NCBI GenBank assembly: GCA_002077065.1
Contig: NAJO01000054.1
Span: 62,001-126,000, forward strand
Origin: Cryoendolithus antarcticus
Lineage: Eukaryota > Ascomycota > Dothideomycetes > Cladosporiales > Cladosporiaceae
Direction: 5' to 3'
Length of the DNA stretch: 64,000 nucleotides
The notes beneath the pieces are model-generated. The model had not been told where the DNA came from and ran no database searches. It worked only from the letters and a program-made list of their open reading frames with translations. Positions 10,459 to 21,584 of this stretch are shown here, piece by piece. A program made the translations under genes and the position numbers. Each line of letters opens with the position of its first letter. The stretch's first letter is position 1.

Positions 10459-11173
10459 GATGTGTAGTGAATGATCTAGTCGACTGTGAGGCGTGAGAGT
10501 AATAATCGTGAAGCGCGAGCAAGAATTATAGGCTTATTCGATGCCAGTAATGAAGTGAGGTTGCGTCCGTTTGCACTTCGTTATCCAGATCGTGGATAAG
10601 ATCCTTGAACTGCTTACTCAGGGTGTCCCGCACTGTGCCTTATGGTCCAGCCATTTCGTTTGCGACGGAGATTGGATTGGCGCGTCGTGAGACATGCTTC
10701 CGGTCACATCTTTCTGTCGCGTGTTGGCTCGCGTGGGCGTTGTCAAGGTGAAACGCGAGGCTGAGCTCCACCCCCACATTCCAACATCGCCATCAGAATT
10801 GTGTTCGTAGTGGAATACGGCGGGACACCGTCCCAGGAAGCACGTAAATCTTAATCAATGTACATGTAGTCAGAACGAGACAGACACAGCTACTCTGTCT
10901 ACGGCCCCAGGGAGTGCTCAGCTCTTGTCCTTGTGCGAGGTACCGAGGCATCATCATCAACAGACTTTCGTACCTGCCTCTGAGCTGTCGATCTTATCAG
11001 ATCATGAATTTTTGACCGCCCCCACTACGCGGTGACGCCACAGCCCAATGGCCAGATACCATTGACGAGACGAGAAAGTGTAAGTCCATTCCAAAAGAAC
11101 ATCACTGTACCTTTGCTCCTTTCGCTACATCCAGTCACCATTCCCCCTACCTCTGGAGTACTCGCCACCCACC
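10459..11173. other. divergent promoter region of eIF4E-like and HEM3 genes
   Basis: The two genes are transcribed away from each other across this 715-bp gap. I see no coding signal. A pyrimidine-rich tract directly precedes the HEM3 start codon. Confidence 0.5.
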
Positions 11174-12343
11174 ATGGCCGCTCCACCCCCCACCGCTCCC
11201 TCCACCTCCACCTCCCCCCAAACCACCATCCACGTTGGCACCCGGCAATCCCTCCTCGCTCGCCTGCAAGCCGACGAAGTAGTCGCCGCCCTGCGCCCCC
11301 ACCACCCCAATACGCACTTCGTGATCCACGCCATGGCCACCACAGGCGACAACAACCAATCCACCGCGCTGCACAAATTTAACGAAAAAGCCCTCTGGAC
11401 GCAGGAACTCGAGGTGAAACTGGAGAACCGCGAGGTGGATTTCGTGGTACATAGTTTGAAGGATATGCCGACGCAGCTGCCGAAAGGGTTGGTGTTGGGT
11501 GGTGTTTCGAGACGGGGGGATAAGAGGGATGCGCTTGTGTTGAAGAAGGGGAGGGAGGGAAAGGGTTTGGCGGATCTAGCGGAGGGAGAGGTGGTGGGGA
11601 CCAGTAGCTTAAGACGGACGGCGCAATTGAAGAGATTTCATCCAGGACTAAGATTCAAAGACGTGCGAGGGAATATCGGCACCAGATTAGCGAAGCTTGA
11701 CGCCGAAGACGGAGAATATGCTGCCATAGTCATCGCAGTCGCTGGGCTAGTCCGTCTCGGCCTCACAGATCGCATAACGTCCTACCTCTCGAAAGACAAC
11801 GGCGGCATGCTGCATGCTGTCGGGCAGGGCGGGCTAGGGATCGAGATAAGAGAGGGAGATACGAGGATCGACGAGGTGCTGAAGCCCATCATCTGCGAAC
11901 GCAGCATGCGCGCTGCACTCGTGGAGAGAAGTCTGATGCGCACACTGGAAGGCGGCTGCTCCGTTCCCATCGGTATAGAAACGAAATGGGTTTCGAAGAA
12001 ACACAGCTTGATCGAAACGTCCACGACAGGCGTAGGTGTCGGCATCAAACCCGCTGAGCCCTTCGCGCCTGCCGAAACCCCGCCTTCCCAGACTGCCCCT
12101 CCGACCACTACCGAGGAGAGTGATGACGACGTCACGGATGAGCTGGCCGTGAGCGCTATTGTAGTCAGTCTCGATGGGCAAGACGCAGCGGAAGTCGAGA
12201 CGTCACTTACTATCACCACATTCGAGGAGGCGGAGGAATTCGGCATCGAGATCGCGCGCTTGTTAGTCGAGCAAGGTGCGGCGAGGATACTGAAGGCCAT
12301 CACGCTGAACAGGGACATTATACATAAGCAGGGAGATGCTTAA
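11174..12343 (+). CDS. HEM3: hydroxymethylbilane synthase (porphobilinogen deaminase)
   Basis: Single exon, 389 residues. It polymerises four porphobilinogens into hydroxymethylbilane, the third step of haem synthesis, in the cytosol. Visible motifs are VGTRQSLLARLQAD at the N terminus, TTGDN, VHSLKDMPT, GTSSLRRTAQLKR, DVRGNIGTRLAKLD with substrate-binding arginines, and GGCSVPIG whose Cys carries the dipyrromethane cofactor. Between the cofactor loop and the C-terminal domain (about residues 285-325) is an acidic, Pro/Thr-rich insertion (EESDDDVTDE) that I take to be a disordered loop. The ATG at 11174 is in good context, with the first beta strand 14 residues later. Confidence 0.96.
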   Translation: MAAPPPTAPSTSTSPQTTIHVGTRQSLLARLQADEVVAALRPHHPNTHFVIHAMATTGDNNQSTALHKFNEKALWTQELEVKLENREVDFVVHSLKDMPTQLPKGLVLGGVSRRGDKRDALVLKKGREGKGLADLAEGEVVGTSSLRRTAQLKRFHPGLRFKDVRGNIGTRLAKLDAEDGEYAAIVIAVAGLVRLGLTDRITSYLSKDNGGMLHAVGQGGLGIEIREGDTRIDEVLKPIICERSMRAALVERSLMRTLEGGCSVPIGIETKWVSKKHSLIETSTTGVGVGIKPAEPFAPAETPPSQTAPPTTTEESDDDVTDELAVSAIVVSLDGQDAAEVETSLTITTFEEAEEFGIEIARLLVEQGAARILKAITLNRDIIHKQGDA

Positions 12344-12632
12344 GGAATTGCGTTCTCGAGGATACGAGTACTTCGCTTTTGTGAGACATCCGCAACGAGC
12401 AAGACCCGAGTACACTTCTCTCCACTGTCAATCGCCAATTCCGCCGAGTCGGGATACTCCCGATCAAAAGGCTACATCCACGACGAAAGTCTAGAGGATG
12501 TTCTTCGTACCAGCAGAAGGGTATACGCAAATCTACATGTCCATACAATCATCACACTCCTCACATTTTCAAGCATCTTTCATCCCCCATGTATCTCTCC
12601 TTCATCCCCTCCGTCCCCATCACGCTAGACGC

Positions 12633-13986
12633 TCAATGCTTAATCTTCTCCTTCAACTTATGCAGCTTCGCCTTCAACTTATCCTTGCCATGCAGCTCCT
12701 CCTCCCCGGTGCTCGTCTCCTTCTCCCCACTGCCAGTCCCACCAACGATCGGCACCGCGCTCTTGACTGCCGGACTGCTAGTCCCCGCCGCCTTACTCTC
12801 GCTGCCAACGGCCGTGGAGCTGGAAGTGCCCGTGAATGACGTCTTGGGCGAGACTTGCGTGGAGTCCATAGGCGGCGCTGCGGCAGCTGCTGAAGAGGTG
12901 GAAGTAGCGGGAGCAGTTGCGGACTCAGCAGTCGCAGGCGTAGCGGAAGAAGACGACGGCGCGTCTACACCTGCCACTGAGCCGATCCTCTGTCCTCCTG
13001 CTGTGGGTAAAGCGTCGGGGTTCTTCCCAGGCATAGCATCGGTGTCGGATTCCACGAATCGGGAGCTGTGTGGCGCGGCGGTTGAAGAGGTCGCGCTTGG
13101 CTCGGAGTTTGGAGCGTCGGCGGTCAGCGTACTGGACGCTGCGGCGGCTGCGGCTGTGGCATTTTCGGTGCCGCTTTGATTTGGGAGGAGATCTGTGCTG
13201 GCACCTACGGGGACGCTGACAGGAAGGTGGTTGGGAGGCAGGGAGCTGGCTTCGCTGGAGGTCTGGGCGGCCGAGGGCGAAGCTTCCGTAGCAGTCGGCG
13301 GTGTGGTACCTGTGACAGCTGGTGGCGTAGACTCCGAGACTACGGAAGTGTCCTTCTCGGCTACCGCGGGCGTCGTCTGCTCATTGATAGCAGGCTCCTC
13401 AGCAGTCTTACTCTTCCCGCCCACAAACGGCAGCGAAGGCAGCGCAGTCGCGAACCAGCTGCTGCTCCCCACACCGCCTGCTTTCGGTGCTTCAGTCGTC
13501 GTCTCAGTCAAAGGCTCCAGCGCCTTTGCACCCAGACTGGTCTCGGGTTGCACGTTCTCGGCTATAGGTTCGCTGCTAAATGAGGCTGCTGCCTTTTCGT
13601 CTTGTCGTTCCGCCGTCGTCGGTCTCGTGGGGTACTGTTCTGATGGCCGAGGGGTGTGAGCGCGCCAGGGCTCCTTCTCGGTTGTTGCGTCGTCTTTCGC
13701 GGGTTCGTGGATTTCGGGGTTTGTTGCTCCTGCTGTCGAGTCTGTGGTGGATGTGGTCGTGGTTGCGCCAGCGAGTGGAGCAGCCTTGCCACCTAGCTCA
13801 TCGTCTGGCGAGCGGTCAGATGTGAAAGCGTCGGCTTGGAATAAGATGCAGCTTACCCTCAACATTACCCTTATCGAATGGCTCTCCCGCCTTTCCAGTA
13901 CCTTGCTGGGCATTGACAGGTTCATGCCCCTCGGCGGGCTTCGCGCCGCCATATACATAGCCTACGACGTTCTTGATTGTCTCCAT
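12633..13986 (-). CDS. low-complexity protein with Grg1-like N terminus
   Basis: Exons 13986-13857 and 13804-12633 (GTAAGC donor, CTGAC branch site) join to about 433 residues. The first residues (METIKNVVGYVYGG) resemble the start of small glucose-repressible Grg1/conidiation-type stress proteins, but those are about 70 residues long. The rest is Ala/Ser/Thr/Pro-rich with little predicted order, except a short WFATALPSLPFVGGK patch and a lysine-rich end (DKLKAKLHKLKEKIKH) that could form an amphipathic helix. No catalytic domain is visible. The Grg1 resemblance is weak and function is unknown. Confidence 0.7.
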
Positions 13987-14584
13987 GATTGATCTTTGTT
14001 TGGTGCTTCTCAAGAATATCCCTTGAGAAAAGTGCTGAAAGAAAGTGCTTGAGGAACAAACCTTATGCAGCTGTTAGCAATTCGTGGCGCAGTTTGAAAC
14101 CTGGTATTAGCCTAGCTTGCCTGGGTGTTGGTAGATTGCAATGATGAGGTCGATTGACCGACGTCACTTTGCTGACTGCAGGGGTTCGGACACGTGGGGG
14201 CGAAGATGGAGAGCACGCGACTCGACTTCATCCTCCCAGTCCCCAATCTATCCTTGATTGACGACGTGTCGCCAGGCGAGGAAGACATTGCGACAGCATT
14301 AAGACAAAGGCGCTTACCCATGAGGCTCTCTTGGACGTTCCGTTCGATGTCTTCGATCTATCGTACCGTACGGAGCGCGTAGGATGCATCGACCTTCGCT
14401 AGCGTCCGCTGCCTGGAAGCGACAGCGGTTGATATTGCGCCAAGTCGACTGCTGTGCCACCAGACGGGCGAGAGTGTCTTCGTGTATATCCCGTGAAGAG
14501 CCCCATGGAGAAAGCGCCTGAGCAACATCACGGTAGGTTTGTGCAATCTTTCGAGCAGCATAACATCTCATCTTCCCCATTTCA
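13987..14584. other. divergent intergenic region
   Basis: Upstream of both the low-complexity gene (-) and the tandem-pair gene (+). Short frames on both strands carry no motifs. Confidence 0.5.
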
Positions 14585-15660
14585 ATGTCCGAATCTCAAG
14601 TTCACAAACGCGTGGCGGAAGAGCATGTCGATCTTATACACGGCTGTACAGAGTACCACCGCCTTCTCATCAAGATGGCATACTTCGACGACGATGAAAT
14701 ACAGTTCTCACCCCATACTGGACCTGGCAAGCACCCTCTGGCAACAGCGCAATTGGTCGAAGCAGGACTGCATGACGACTTTATTGCATTGGTCCATCTA
14801 CTCCCATTTGCCGCCCCGTCACGGAGCAGCGACACCGCGATCTCGCCCGGCAGTAACACGTTGACGTACTACGAGGAGGACAGCCAGTCAGGGCTCAACC
14901 CTGAAGTACGTATGTTTGGCTATGACGATCATGGAGAGGTGACCCTACCGAGCTGGGCGATGCGTTTGACAGCTGCCAACAACCGCAACGACAGCCAAGT
15001 CATCTACGACATGCGCAACAGTAAGCCTTGCGTTGAGTCGGGACTTGGTCACGTGTAGCAGCTGACGCATGCCTTAGAAACCTTATCTGAGATCTCGCTG
15101 TACGAGACCACAATGACCGAATTTGAGAAAGCTGCCAGACCGGCTGGGGAGCTGCTGCAGCAATGGTTGCAGAACTTGCGTTCCCTCGAGTGGATACCCT
15201 GGCGACCTAGTGATGGTAACTTATGGTTCCATGTTCGAACACGCGTCTATGAAGACGAGCTCCGCTTTGAGCGTTCAGGCCAGGTGGTAGATCCGCCGAA
15301 AATACCATCTTGGGTGTAAAGACTGTTCCACCTGCTCACGGTCGGCCACTGGCTGACTTGATCTGTAGTACCGCAGAGCAAGCCGCGCGCTTGAGCCAGG
15401 TCCCGGATATATTGACGGAGATCAACAAGGCGCAGCACAACGAGTACTGGTCGCGCCGACTGATCTTCGAAATGGCAGGCTGGCCCGAAGCTTTCGATCG
15501 ACAAGAATGCCGGGACGGTATCGACGAGTGGGAGTGGGAGTCTACCGCTATATATCATGAGTCAATGCGCGCGCGACGACCGCTAATGATAGGCGATGCG
15601 GAGTTTGGCAAGGTGATGAGGGAGTATTATCAGAGAGCTGCTGGGCACTATGCTGTGTGA
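14585..15660 (+). CDS. uncharacterised protein, intact copy of a tandem pair
   Basis: Exons 14585-15020, 15078-15315 and 15369-15660 (donors GTAAGC and GTAAAG, acceptors TTAG and GTAG) give 321 residues. I do not recognise the family. Visible blocks are EIQFSPHTGPGKHPLATAQL in exon 1, TLTYYEEDSQSGLNPEVRMF, a middle block around LRSLEWIPWRPSDG, and a C-terminal block (KAQHNEYWSRRLIFEMAGWP, then DDAEFGK-like GDAEFGKVMREYYQRAAGHY). There is no signal peptide or membrane segment. The next gene shares all these blocks in the same order with introns at the same sites, so the pair arose by tandem duplication; conservation of the blocks supports the splice model. Confidence 0.8.
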
Positions 15661-15958
15661 AGTACACGCCACCCCCTGGCTTCACTACGGTCGGTTTTGG
15701 ATCGCGACTGAGCTGACTCATACCAACCACACGTCAAGTAGGTAAAGGAACGCCGCACCGCTGCAGCGATGATCATCGGCCAAGACTGAGAACCACGCCT
15801 TCTGCTAGCGTTGCATGAGCTACACCGCTATTTGTTCTTGATGGCTATCGCCTGCATTGACGAATATGTAACGCTTCTCGCGGCCTAACACGCATGCTCA
15901 ATCAGATTCTGCCCTGATCACTACATCGTTAACACAGGGCGCCTCTAGACCTACCGCC

Positions 15959-17060
15959 ATGGGTTCTATCAGTACGTCCTCTGCGCACCAAGCCCTCATC
16001 ACCAGTGTACTCAAGTACTTCACGACACTGATCGACCTGGCGTACCTGGATACAACAGAGGTGCAGTTTCCGCCCCATACTGGCCCCGGTAAACTAGCCT
16101 TAGCGACAGCTCAGCTTCTAGCTGGTGGAGTTCGATCAGATGTGGTAGAGCTTCTGCAATTACTGCCATGGGTCACATTGTCCGCGAGGCACAAAGCGCA
16201 TGACTAAGGGCTCCCTATCACGCGAATGAGTACAGCCGTGACGTACTACGAGGATGAGGTGAACTCGGTGTTCTTCTCTGAGGTACGTAGGTACGGCTTC
16301 GATGAGGCAGGCGAGGAGGTTCTGTTGCCAGAGTGGGCATTGTTGATCACTGTCGCTCGTATGCGCGACGACACCTCTCTCATATATGACACACGGCACA
16401 GTAAGACTACTCCTGGCTTATGCACGACCATCGCGAGCTAACGGTAATGTTAGAGACGATCTCCGAACTGTCGAGAGGTGAAGCAAGCGTCGCAGAGATC
16501 GAGCAATCGCCTAAGCCGGCAGCCGAAGTATTCGCCAGATTGACCCAGGACCTACACTCGCTGGAAGTGGTATCCTGGCGGACTAGTGAGACTCCAAAAG
16601 GATTCTTCAAGCAAACGCGCGTCTACGAACAAGAACGTTCCGACCCAAATTCTCTGGCGCGTGCGGCTCAGCTAGACTTTCTTTCGACTCCGCCTTATGG
16701 AGGGTATGATCTAGATCGGTGTAATCTCCATTCCTACTCGCTGACGTTTTGCGCAGTGGACCGAATGATGTAATAGCGGGCTCTAGGGCCGAAGCCGAGC
16801 AACTCGCCACTGCGGTGAACAAGTCTAGCCACAACGAATTCTGGTCGCGCAGGATCATCTTCGAGTCATCAGGCTGACCGAGCAGCTTCGACCGACAGAC
16901 TTGCCGACAGAAGATCGATGAATGGGAAGCGGGAGTGCATGCGATCAGAATGCAATCTATGGTGACACGCAAGTCCGGCATGATGATGGTAGGCGACATG
17001 GAGAACGGAGCAGTTCTGCGCGACTTCTATAAGCGTGGAGCTGGCCATCACGCAGTGTGA
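15959..17060 (+). pseudogene. tandem paralogue with two in-frame stop codons
   Basis: Exons 15959-16400, 16454-16703 and 16757-17060 align with the preceding gene over its whole length, with both introns at the same positions and phases. Shared blocks include EVQFPPHTGPGKLALATAQL, AVTYYEDEVNSVFFSEVRRYG, TISELSRGE, SSHNEFWSRRIIFESSG and FYKRGAGHHAV. The frame is kept throughout, but TAA interrupts exon 1 at 16205-16207 and TGA replaces the Trp of the intact copy's EMAGWP at 16875-16877. Both splice sites look intact and there are no frameshifts, so inactivation appears recent. Without readthrough it would encode only an 82-residue fragment, or an internal product starting at 16226. Confidence 0.8.
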
Positions 17061-17140
17061 ACATCATCGAGCGGCTTACGACGCTGCTTTGCCACGAGAC
17101 CATGGCCCAAGACTTTGTCGGAGGCATGGGCCGGCAGCAA

Positions 17141-18693
17141 TCAAGGATTGTTGGCATGCCGACCGTAATCTTTCACGAAGTCCCGCTTCGCATGGGAGTG
17201 TCGTAGTGTAATCTCCGGGTTGGCGAAGCAGGCTACGCAGAGATCGAAGCTCTCACGGCCTTGCGGGCACTGCGAGCATCGCATGCACGCCTCGCTGGCA
17301 TCAATCTAGCGTAAGTACGAATTAGCGTCGGCAAGTAGAGATTATCATAGAGGCGTGAGTGGCGAGAACTCACCTTCTTGTCACATCCGTCGCAAGTCAC
17401 CCGCCTCGAAGTCCGCATAGGAGGCTCGGCACCAATGTGTGTATGCGTCCCCGACGAAGTCGAATCTGGGTGATGACGAAGACTCGAATCGACTCCTGGC
17501 AGATCAGATGCAAAACTATACCGTCCATTAGCGCTCGGTGCAGGCTGGACTGATGATTGTGGCTGGGGCCGATACGGAGATTCTTCGATCCCATATCCGG
17601 ATGCGCGTCCAGTCGTTGAGCCTGGTGGATCGAATGTGAGGCCCTCCGACTCCGGATCATCCTGGTCGTCTGGGCCAAACCACTGCCAGCTAGTCAGCTT
17701 TGCGCATCATGTCAAGCTACAAGTCGACGAGGCCTACCCTTCTCTTCAAATCCTCCACTTCCAGCTCCGCATCCTGGGTTCCAGATCCGTGGTCAACATC
17801 AAGGCCATCTGTTCGATGAGATTTGTGGTCGGCCTCCACAGCCGTCTTTTTCATCCTGGTTTCGATGATCTCGATGCGATCGTCACCTTGGTGACTGTGC
17901 AATCCAGCACTCGCCTTCGCCTGCGCAGTCCCTCTCAGGAACTTGGCGTCAAACAGTGGACTCTGCGCCAGCCCCTTCAGCCTCTGCTCCTCAACCCTCG
18001 TGACCTTCATTTCACTTTTCCTCTCTCTGCTCCCACCCATCGCCTCGCCGACCCTCGATCTCGACATTGGCATCAATTCCGGTAGCGCTGCTACACTCAT
18101 CTTGACTTCATATCTTCTACCATGAGCATCGAAACCACTCAACTCCAACGGTCCCTGCAAACCCCCAAATCCCTGCCCCACCTTTCCCGCAGTCGCTGAA
18201 GTGCTAGGGGTAGAAGCACGATACATACTGTCCATAAACATGAACATGTGCTGTTTCCGCCTCAACCTCTCCTGTGCAGCAATCAACTTCTTCTCGTTGA
18301 GCACGAATTTCCATTTGCCACGACTGAACGTATTGCCAAGGTCTCGCTCCTCAGGTATCAGAGCCTGGATCTCGTCGAAGATCTTACCAGTCTTGAAAAT
18401 ACCAGTCAGCCCACCATCGAACCTGTTAGCTAGCTGCGAGGTTTTGATACCTCTCGCACAAGCTTGCTCGCATCCTGCGCGAACTTGACACTATATCCGC
18501 CGTTATCTCTTTCCTCGAGACGGTTTCCCAGCACACCCACCCAACCCACGCAGAAGTCTACCTCCTGCGCAAGGTCTTGTAGCAACTTGGGAGCGTTAGT
18601 GTAGGATTTGTATTTCGTAGTGAGGAATGATGCTAGAGATGTGCCGGCATCGGCTATGCCGACTATGCCAGCGGTCAGAGAGAATGGGTCCAT
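17141..18693 (-). CDS. Fungal-N (STAND-type N-terminal) protein with C-terminal ZZ zinc finger
   Basis: Exons 18693-18451, 18433-17738, 17682-17374 and 17305-17141. The start (MDPFSLTAGIVGIADAGTSL) is the hallmark helix of the fungal N-terminal domain found on NLR/STAND and related proteins; helices continue to about residue 150. The middle is charged and probably disordered. The last two exons encode a ZZ-type zinc finger: VTCDGCDKK at the end of exon 3, then CMRCSQC and FDLCVACF in exon 4, then a histidine-containing tail (RHSHAKRDF). Exons 2-4 splice normally. The join between the first two blocks spans only 17 nt (18450-18434, GTATCA...CGCAG), too short for a normal intron although it restores frame exactly; a one-base deletion is the alternative. 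Role, possibly in signalling or non-self response, is inference. Confidence 0.75.
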
Positions 18694-19227
18694 CGTGAAG
18701 GTGTGAAATCGACATAAGATGAGCTGAAGGGGCTTGTCGACTTACCCGAGTAGTCAACGTGGAGGTTGAGTGCGATTTGAGGTGCGTGACTGTGCATATG
18801 CGTGTGACGCTGGCGTGCGGAGTGCTACTGCAGGGTCGGATCGAAGGAGTGCAGTAGTGTGCGAGGGATCATTGCTTGGCATACATCCCAATTAACAGAT
18901 ATGGAGCAGATAAATTGAGGAACAGGAGACAGAGGCAATGTAAAGTGAGTAAAGTATGTATACAACCTCACCTCCCCCACGAATACGCTCTCCCCACAAC
19001 GCCATCGCGGCAAAGGTCGATAGTTCTACTTTCCGCATTCGCTGCAAAGCGCATCAGTCTACACCTTCACTTACGCTCTACGAAGACCAGTCGTCCCTAG
19101 CTTTTGCCCACCGCCTGTAAGAAATGCAGACAACGCCTACCATGCCATGACGCACGTGTAGCGTGCCATCTCATTGTCCCTTCTCACCGTCGTAAACGAG
19201 GGTCCACTCGCGTCGACAAGCAACACC
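18694..19227. other. intergenic region
   Basis: Upstream of the Fungal-N/ZZ gene and 3' flank of the eIF4B gene. No coding signal. Confidence 0.5.
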
Positions 19228-21265
19228 CTACGAAGCCAGCGCACGAGCACCGCCCCTGCGAGCAGTGTTCTTAGGCACGTTCTTGGGCTTGGCAGAGACG
19301 GTGCTCCAACCGTCCTCCTCCATAGCCTCTGCTGTAGGCTCCGCGCCCTCCGCGGTGTCGCCAGCTGAGACGACCTTGACGACGTCCTGCGGCTTGGTCT
19401 CTTTGTCGCCGACGATCGTGCCATTCGCCGAGGAGTCAGGCATATCGCTCACGCCATCCTCATCGTCGCCATTCTCGTCGTCGTGCTTGAGCAGACTGAA
19501 GCTAGGGCGCTGTTGCTCGCGAGGTGCGTCGCTGTCGCCGTTCTGCTGCTTAGTCCAGGGGTTCTTTGCGGGAGGTGCGTTAGTAGGCTTCGATGCCCTG
19601 CGGGGGGCGCCGGGTGCGGCTTCGGTCGTAGGAGATGTGACTTTGTCATCTTGCTGCGTCTGACCGCGGTCTGCACGCTCGGCGCGGGCTTGACGGGCTG
19701 CGGCTTCCTTTGCGACCTTCTCGTCGCGAGCCTTGTCATCGGCTTCCTTCTTCTCGCGAATGGCGATCTCACGCTTCTCGGCAACTTCGCGGTCGCGTTG
19801 AGCGGTGTCGATCGGCTTCGCAGCACCAAAGGGAGAGGCCTTTGAGTCTGATGCAGCGCCTGCGGAGTCTGGAGCAGAGCTTGACACAGTACGCTTAGCA
19901 AGCTGGATTCGCGGTCGCTCCGTTGGCGCTTTGACGACCGGCGAAGTCGGCGCTGATGCCTCTGGTGTGGCAGCGGGCGACGGGGCGTCAGGACGCATCT
20001 TCGAGCGCCACTGACTGTCTTGCTCTGCTGCGGTGGGTGCACGGTCGGCAGGTGGTCTGCCCTCCTGGAACTCACGCCTGGGTGGGCGTGATCCTGCCTC
20101 GGATCGGCCAGTTCCCTCACCCCATGCTGGACTCGAGCGACGCTCCTGTGGTGCGCCGTACTCACGAGGTCCAGCACCATCACGAGCTGGTGGAGCTGCA
20201 CCTGCTGCTGGTGAAAGTGGACCCTTGCGCTCCCAGTTGCTGAAGTCGCGCACCTTGCCGTCATCTTGGAAGAAGGCCGGTCGTCTACCACCATCACGGT
20301 CGCTACCAGCGTCTGACCTCTCGTCAAAATTTCCCCTGCTGAAGCCTCGCGAGGGCTGACGGCCTTGTGTAGCGAGGTCTGGCAGCGGTCCCTTGCGAGA
20401 CCAGTCGGAGAAGTCGCGCGTCGATTCTGCGCGTTCTTTCGCTGAGCATTGTCAGTATCATGATCATTATGTTGAATATTGTCGGCAACTTACATGGCTC
20501 AGCCACGCTGATCCGCACGTTACGTCCCATGAACGATGTCTCCGATAGCGTGAGCGCCTTCTTCAAGCCCTCAACTGTCCCAAATTCCACGTATCCGAAG
20601 CCCTTGGGCTTGCGATCGACCTTATCCTCGATCAATCGGACTGATGTGACATCGCACCCTGCCAGAAAGCCCTCTACGTCTGTTTGCGTGACGTCGAAAG
20701 CGAGGTTGCCGAGATGCACTGTGTAAGGTGGTTTATCTGGGAGAGGAAGCTCTTCGCGGACAGCGTACTGAGGACGGTCTGGGTGTTGCGTTAGTACAGA
20801 ACCAGGTTTCCACTAAGATCCTGAACTCACCACCGCCACCACCATATGCTGAATCGCCACCACGTGCACCCATGTTACTTCCGGAGCGCTCCCACGTCGG
20901 CTGGCTGAACGAGCGGTCCCCTCCTTCCCTGTCGCGCGCCGAATACTTCGAGGAGGCAGATGGCAGAGGCTGCGAGTCCATCTCGTCGGCCCATGATCCG
21001 AGCGCTGTGTTGTGTGAGTATCTGCCCACTCTACCTTGTTCGATATGGGGTATACGCACTCTGATTCTGCAGAAAATCGCCCAGCGCCATCTTCTCCGCC
21101 TTCTTTTTGGGAGCTACACATGTTGCTGTCAGTATGAGGAAACATCGACACTATCGTTGGAAGTATGCTCTCTGCTGCATTGGTCGCCCCCGTCGCTGGT
21201 GCTGCCGCTGTCGCTTGCTGCAATCCCCTCCACCACCCCGCGCGCAAAGTGTAACACGTACCCAT
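19228..21265 (-). CDS. TIF3: translation initiation factor eIF4B (Tif3-like)
   Basis: Exons 21265-21262, 21113-21060, 21004-20831, 20778-20494 and 20441-19228 sum to 576 residues in frame. The first coding exon is only ATGG; splicing yields MAPKKKAEKMALGDFLQNQ, a typical eIF4B start. An RRM follows at about residues 90-165, with RNP2 as VHLGNLAFD and RNP1 as KGFGYVEF. After it come two RDFSxWxRKGPLxP repeats, then a long charged, Ala/Glu/Lys-rich region (EKREIAIREKKEADDKARDE), and a tail with EEDGWSTV. eIF4B stimulates eIF4A helicase and mRNA recruitment to the 40S subunit. The domain order and the repeats make the assignment firm. Confidence 0.92.
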
Positions 21266-21584
21266 GATTGCGGTTGATCTCGACCCGGCGCTGTGTGCGC
21301 TGGCCGATAGAACAGGAAGTAAGTGCTTCCTGTATTGTTGTCGAGTGTGTAGTAAGAGCGGTGGTGGTGCTCTCGTTGGTGGTGGTAGTCGAGTCGTGTG
21401 CTGGCTGTCGACTTTATGAGGTGGAGCGGAATTTCCTCAAATGTCGGGGTGGCCCGAGCGCCTCTACAAATGATCGCATTGCCCGAGGGTCCGATCTCGA
21501 CTTCACTACTCGCAGTCTAGGGGTCATAAAGTGAAGATATGGGCGATGCACGACGCAGTACACGCTTCGGAGATGCGGTGGTGA
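21266..21584. other. divergent promoter of eIF4B and Tim17-like genes
   Basis: About 320 bp between two divergent starts. No gene or clear element seen. Confidence 0.45.

Noticed and set aside
16141..16240. Splicing out the TAA in the tandem paralogue using GTCACA and ACAG
   Set aside because: The donor is poor and the join creates a new stop, so the nonsense codon stands.
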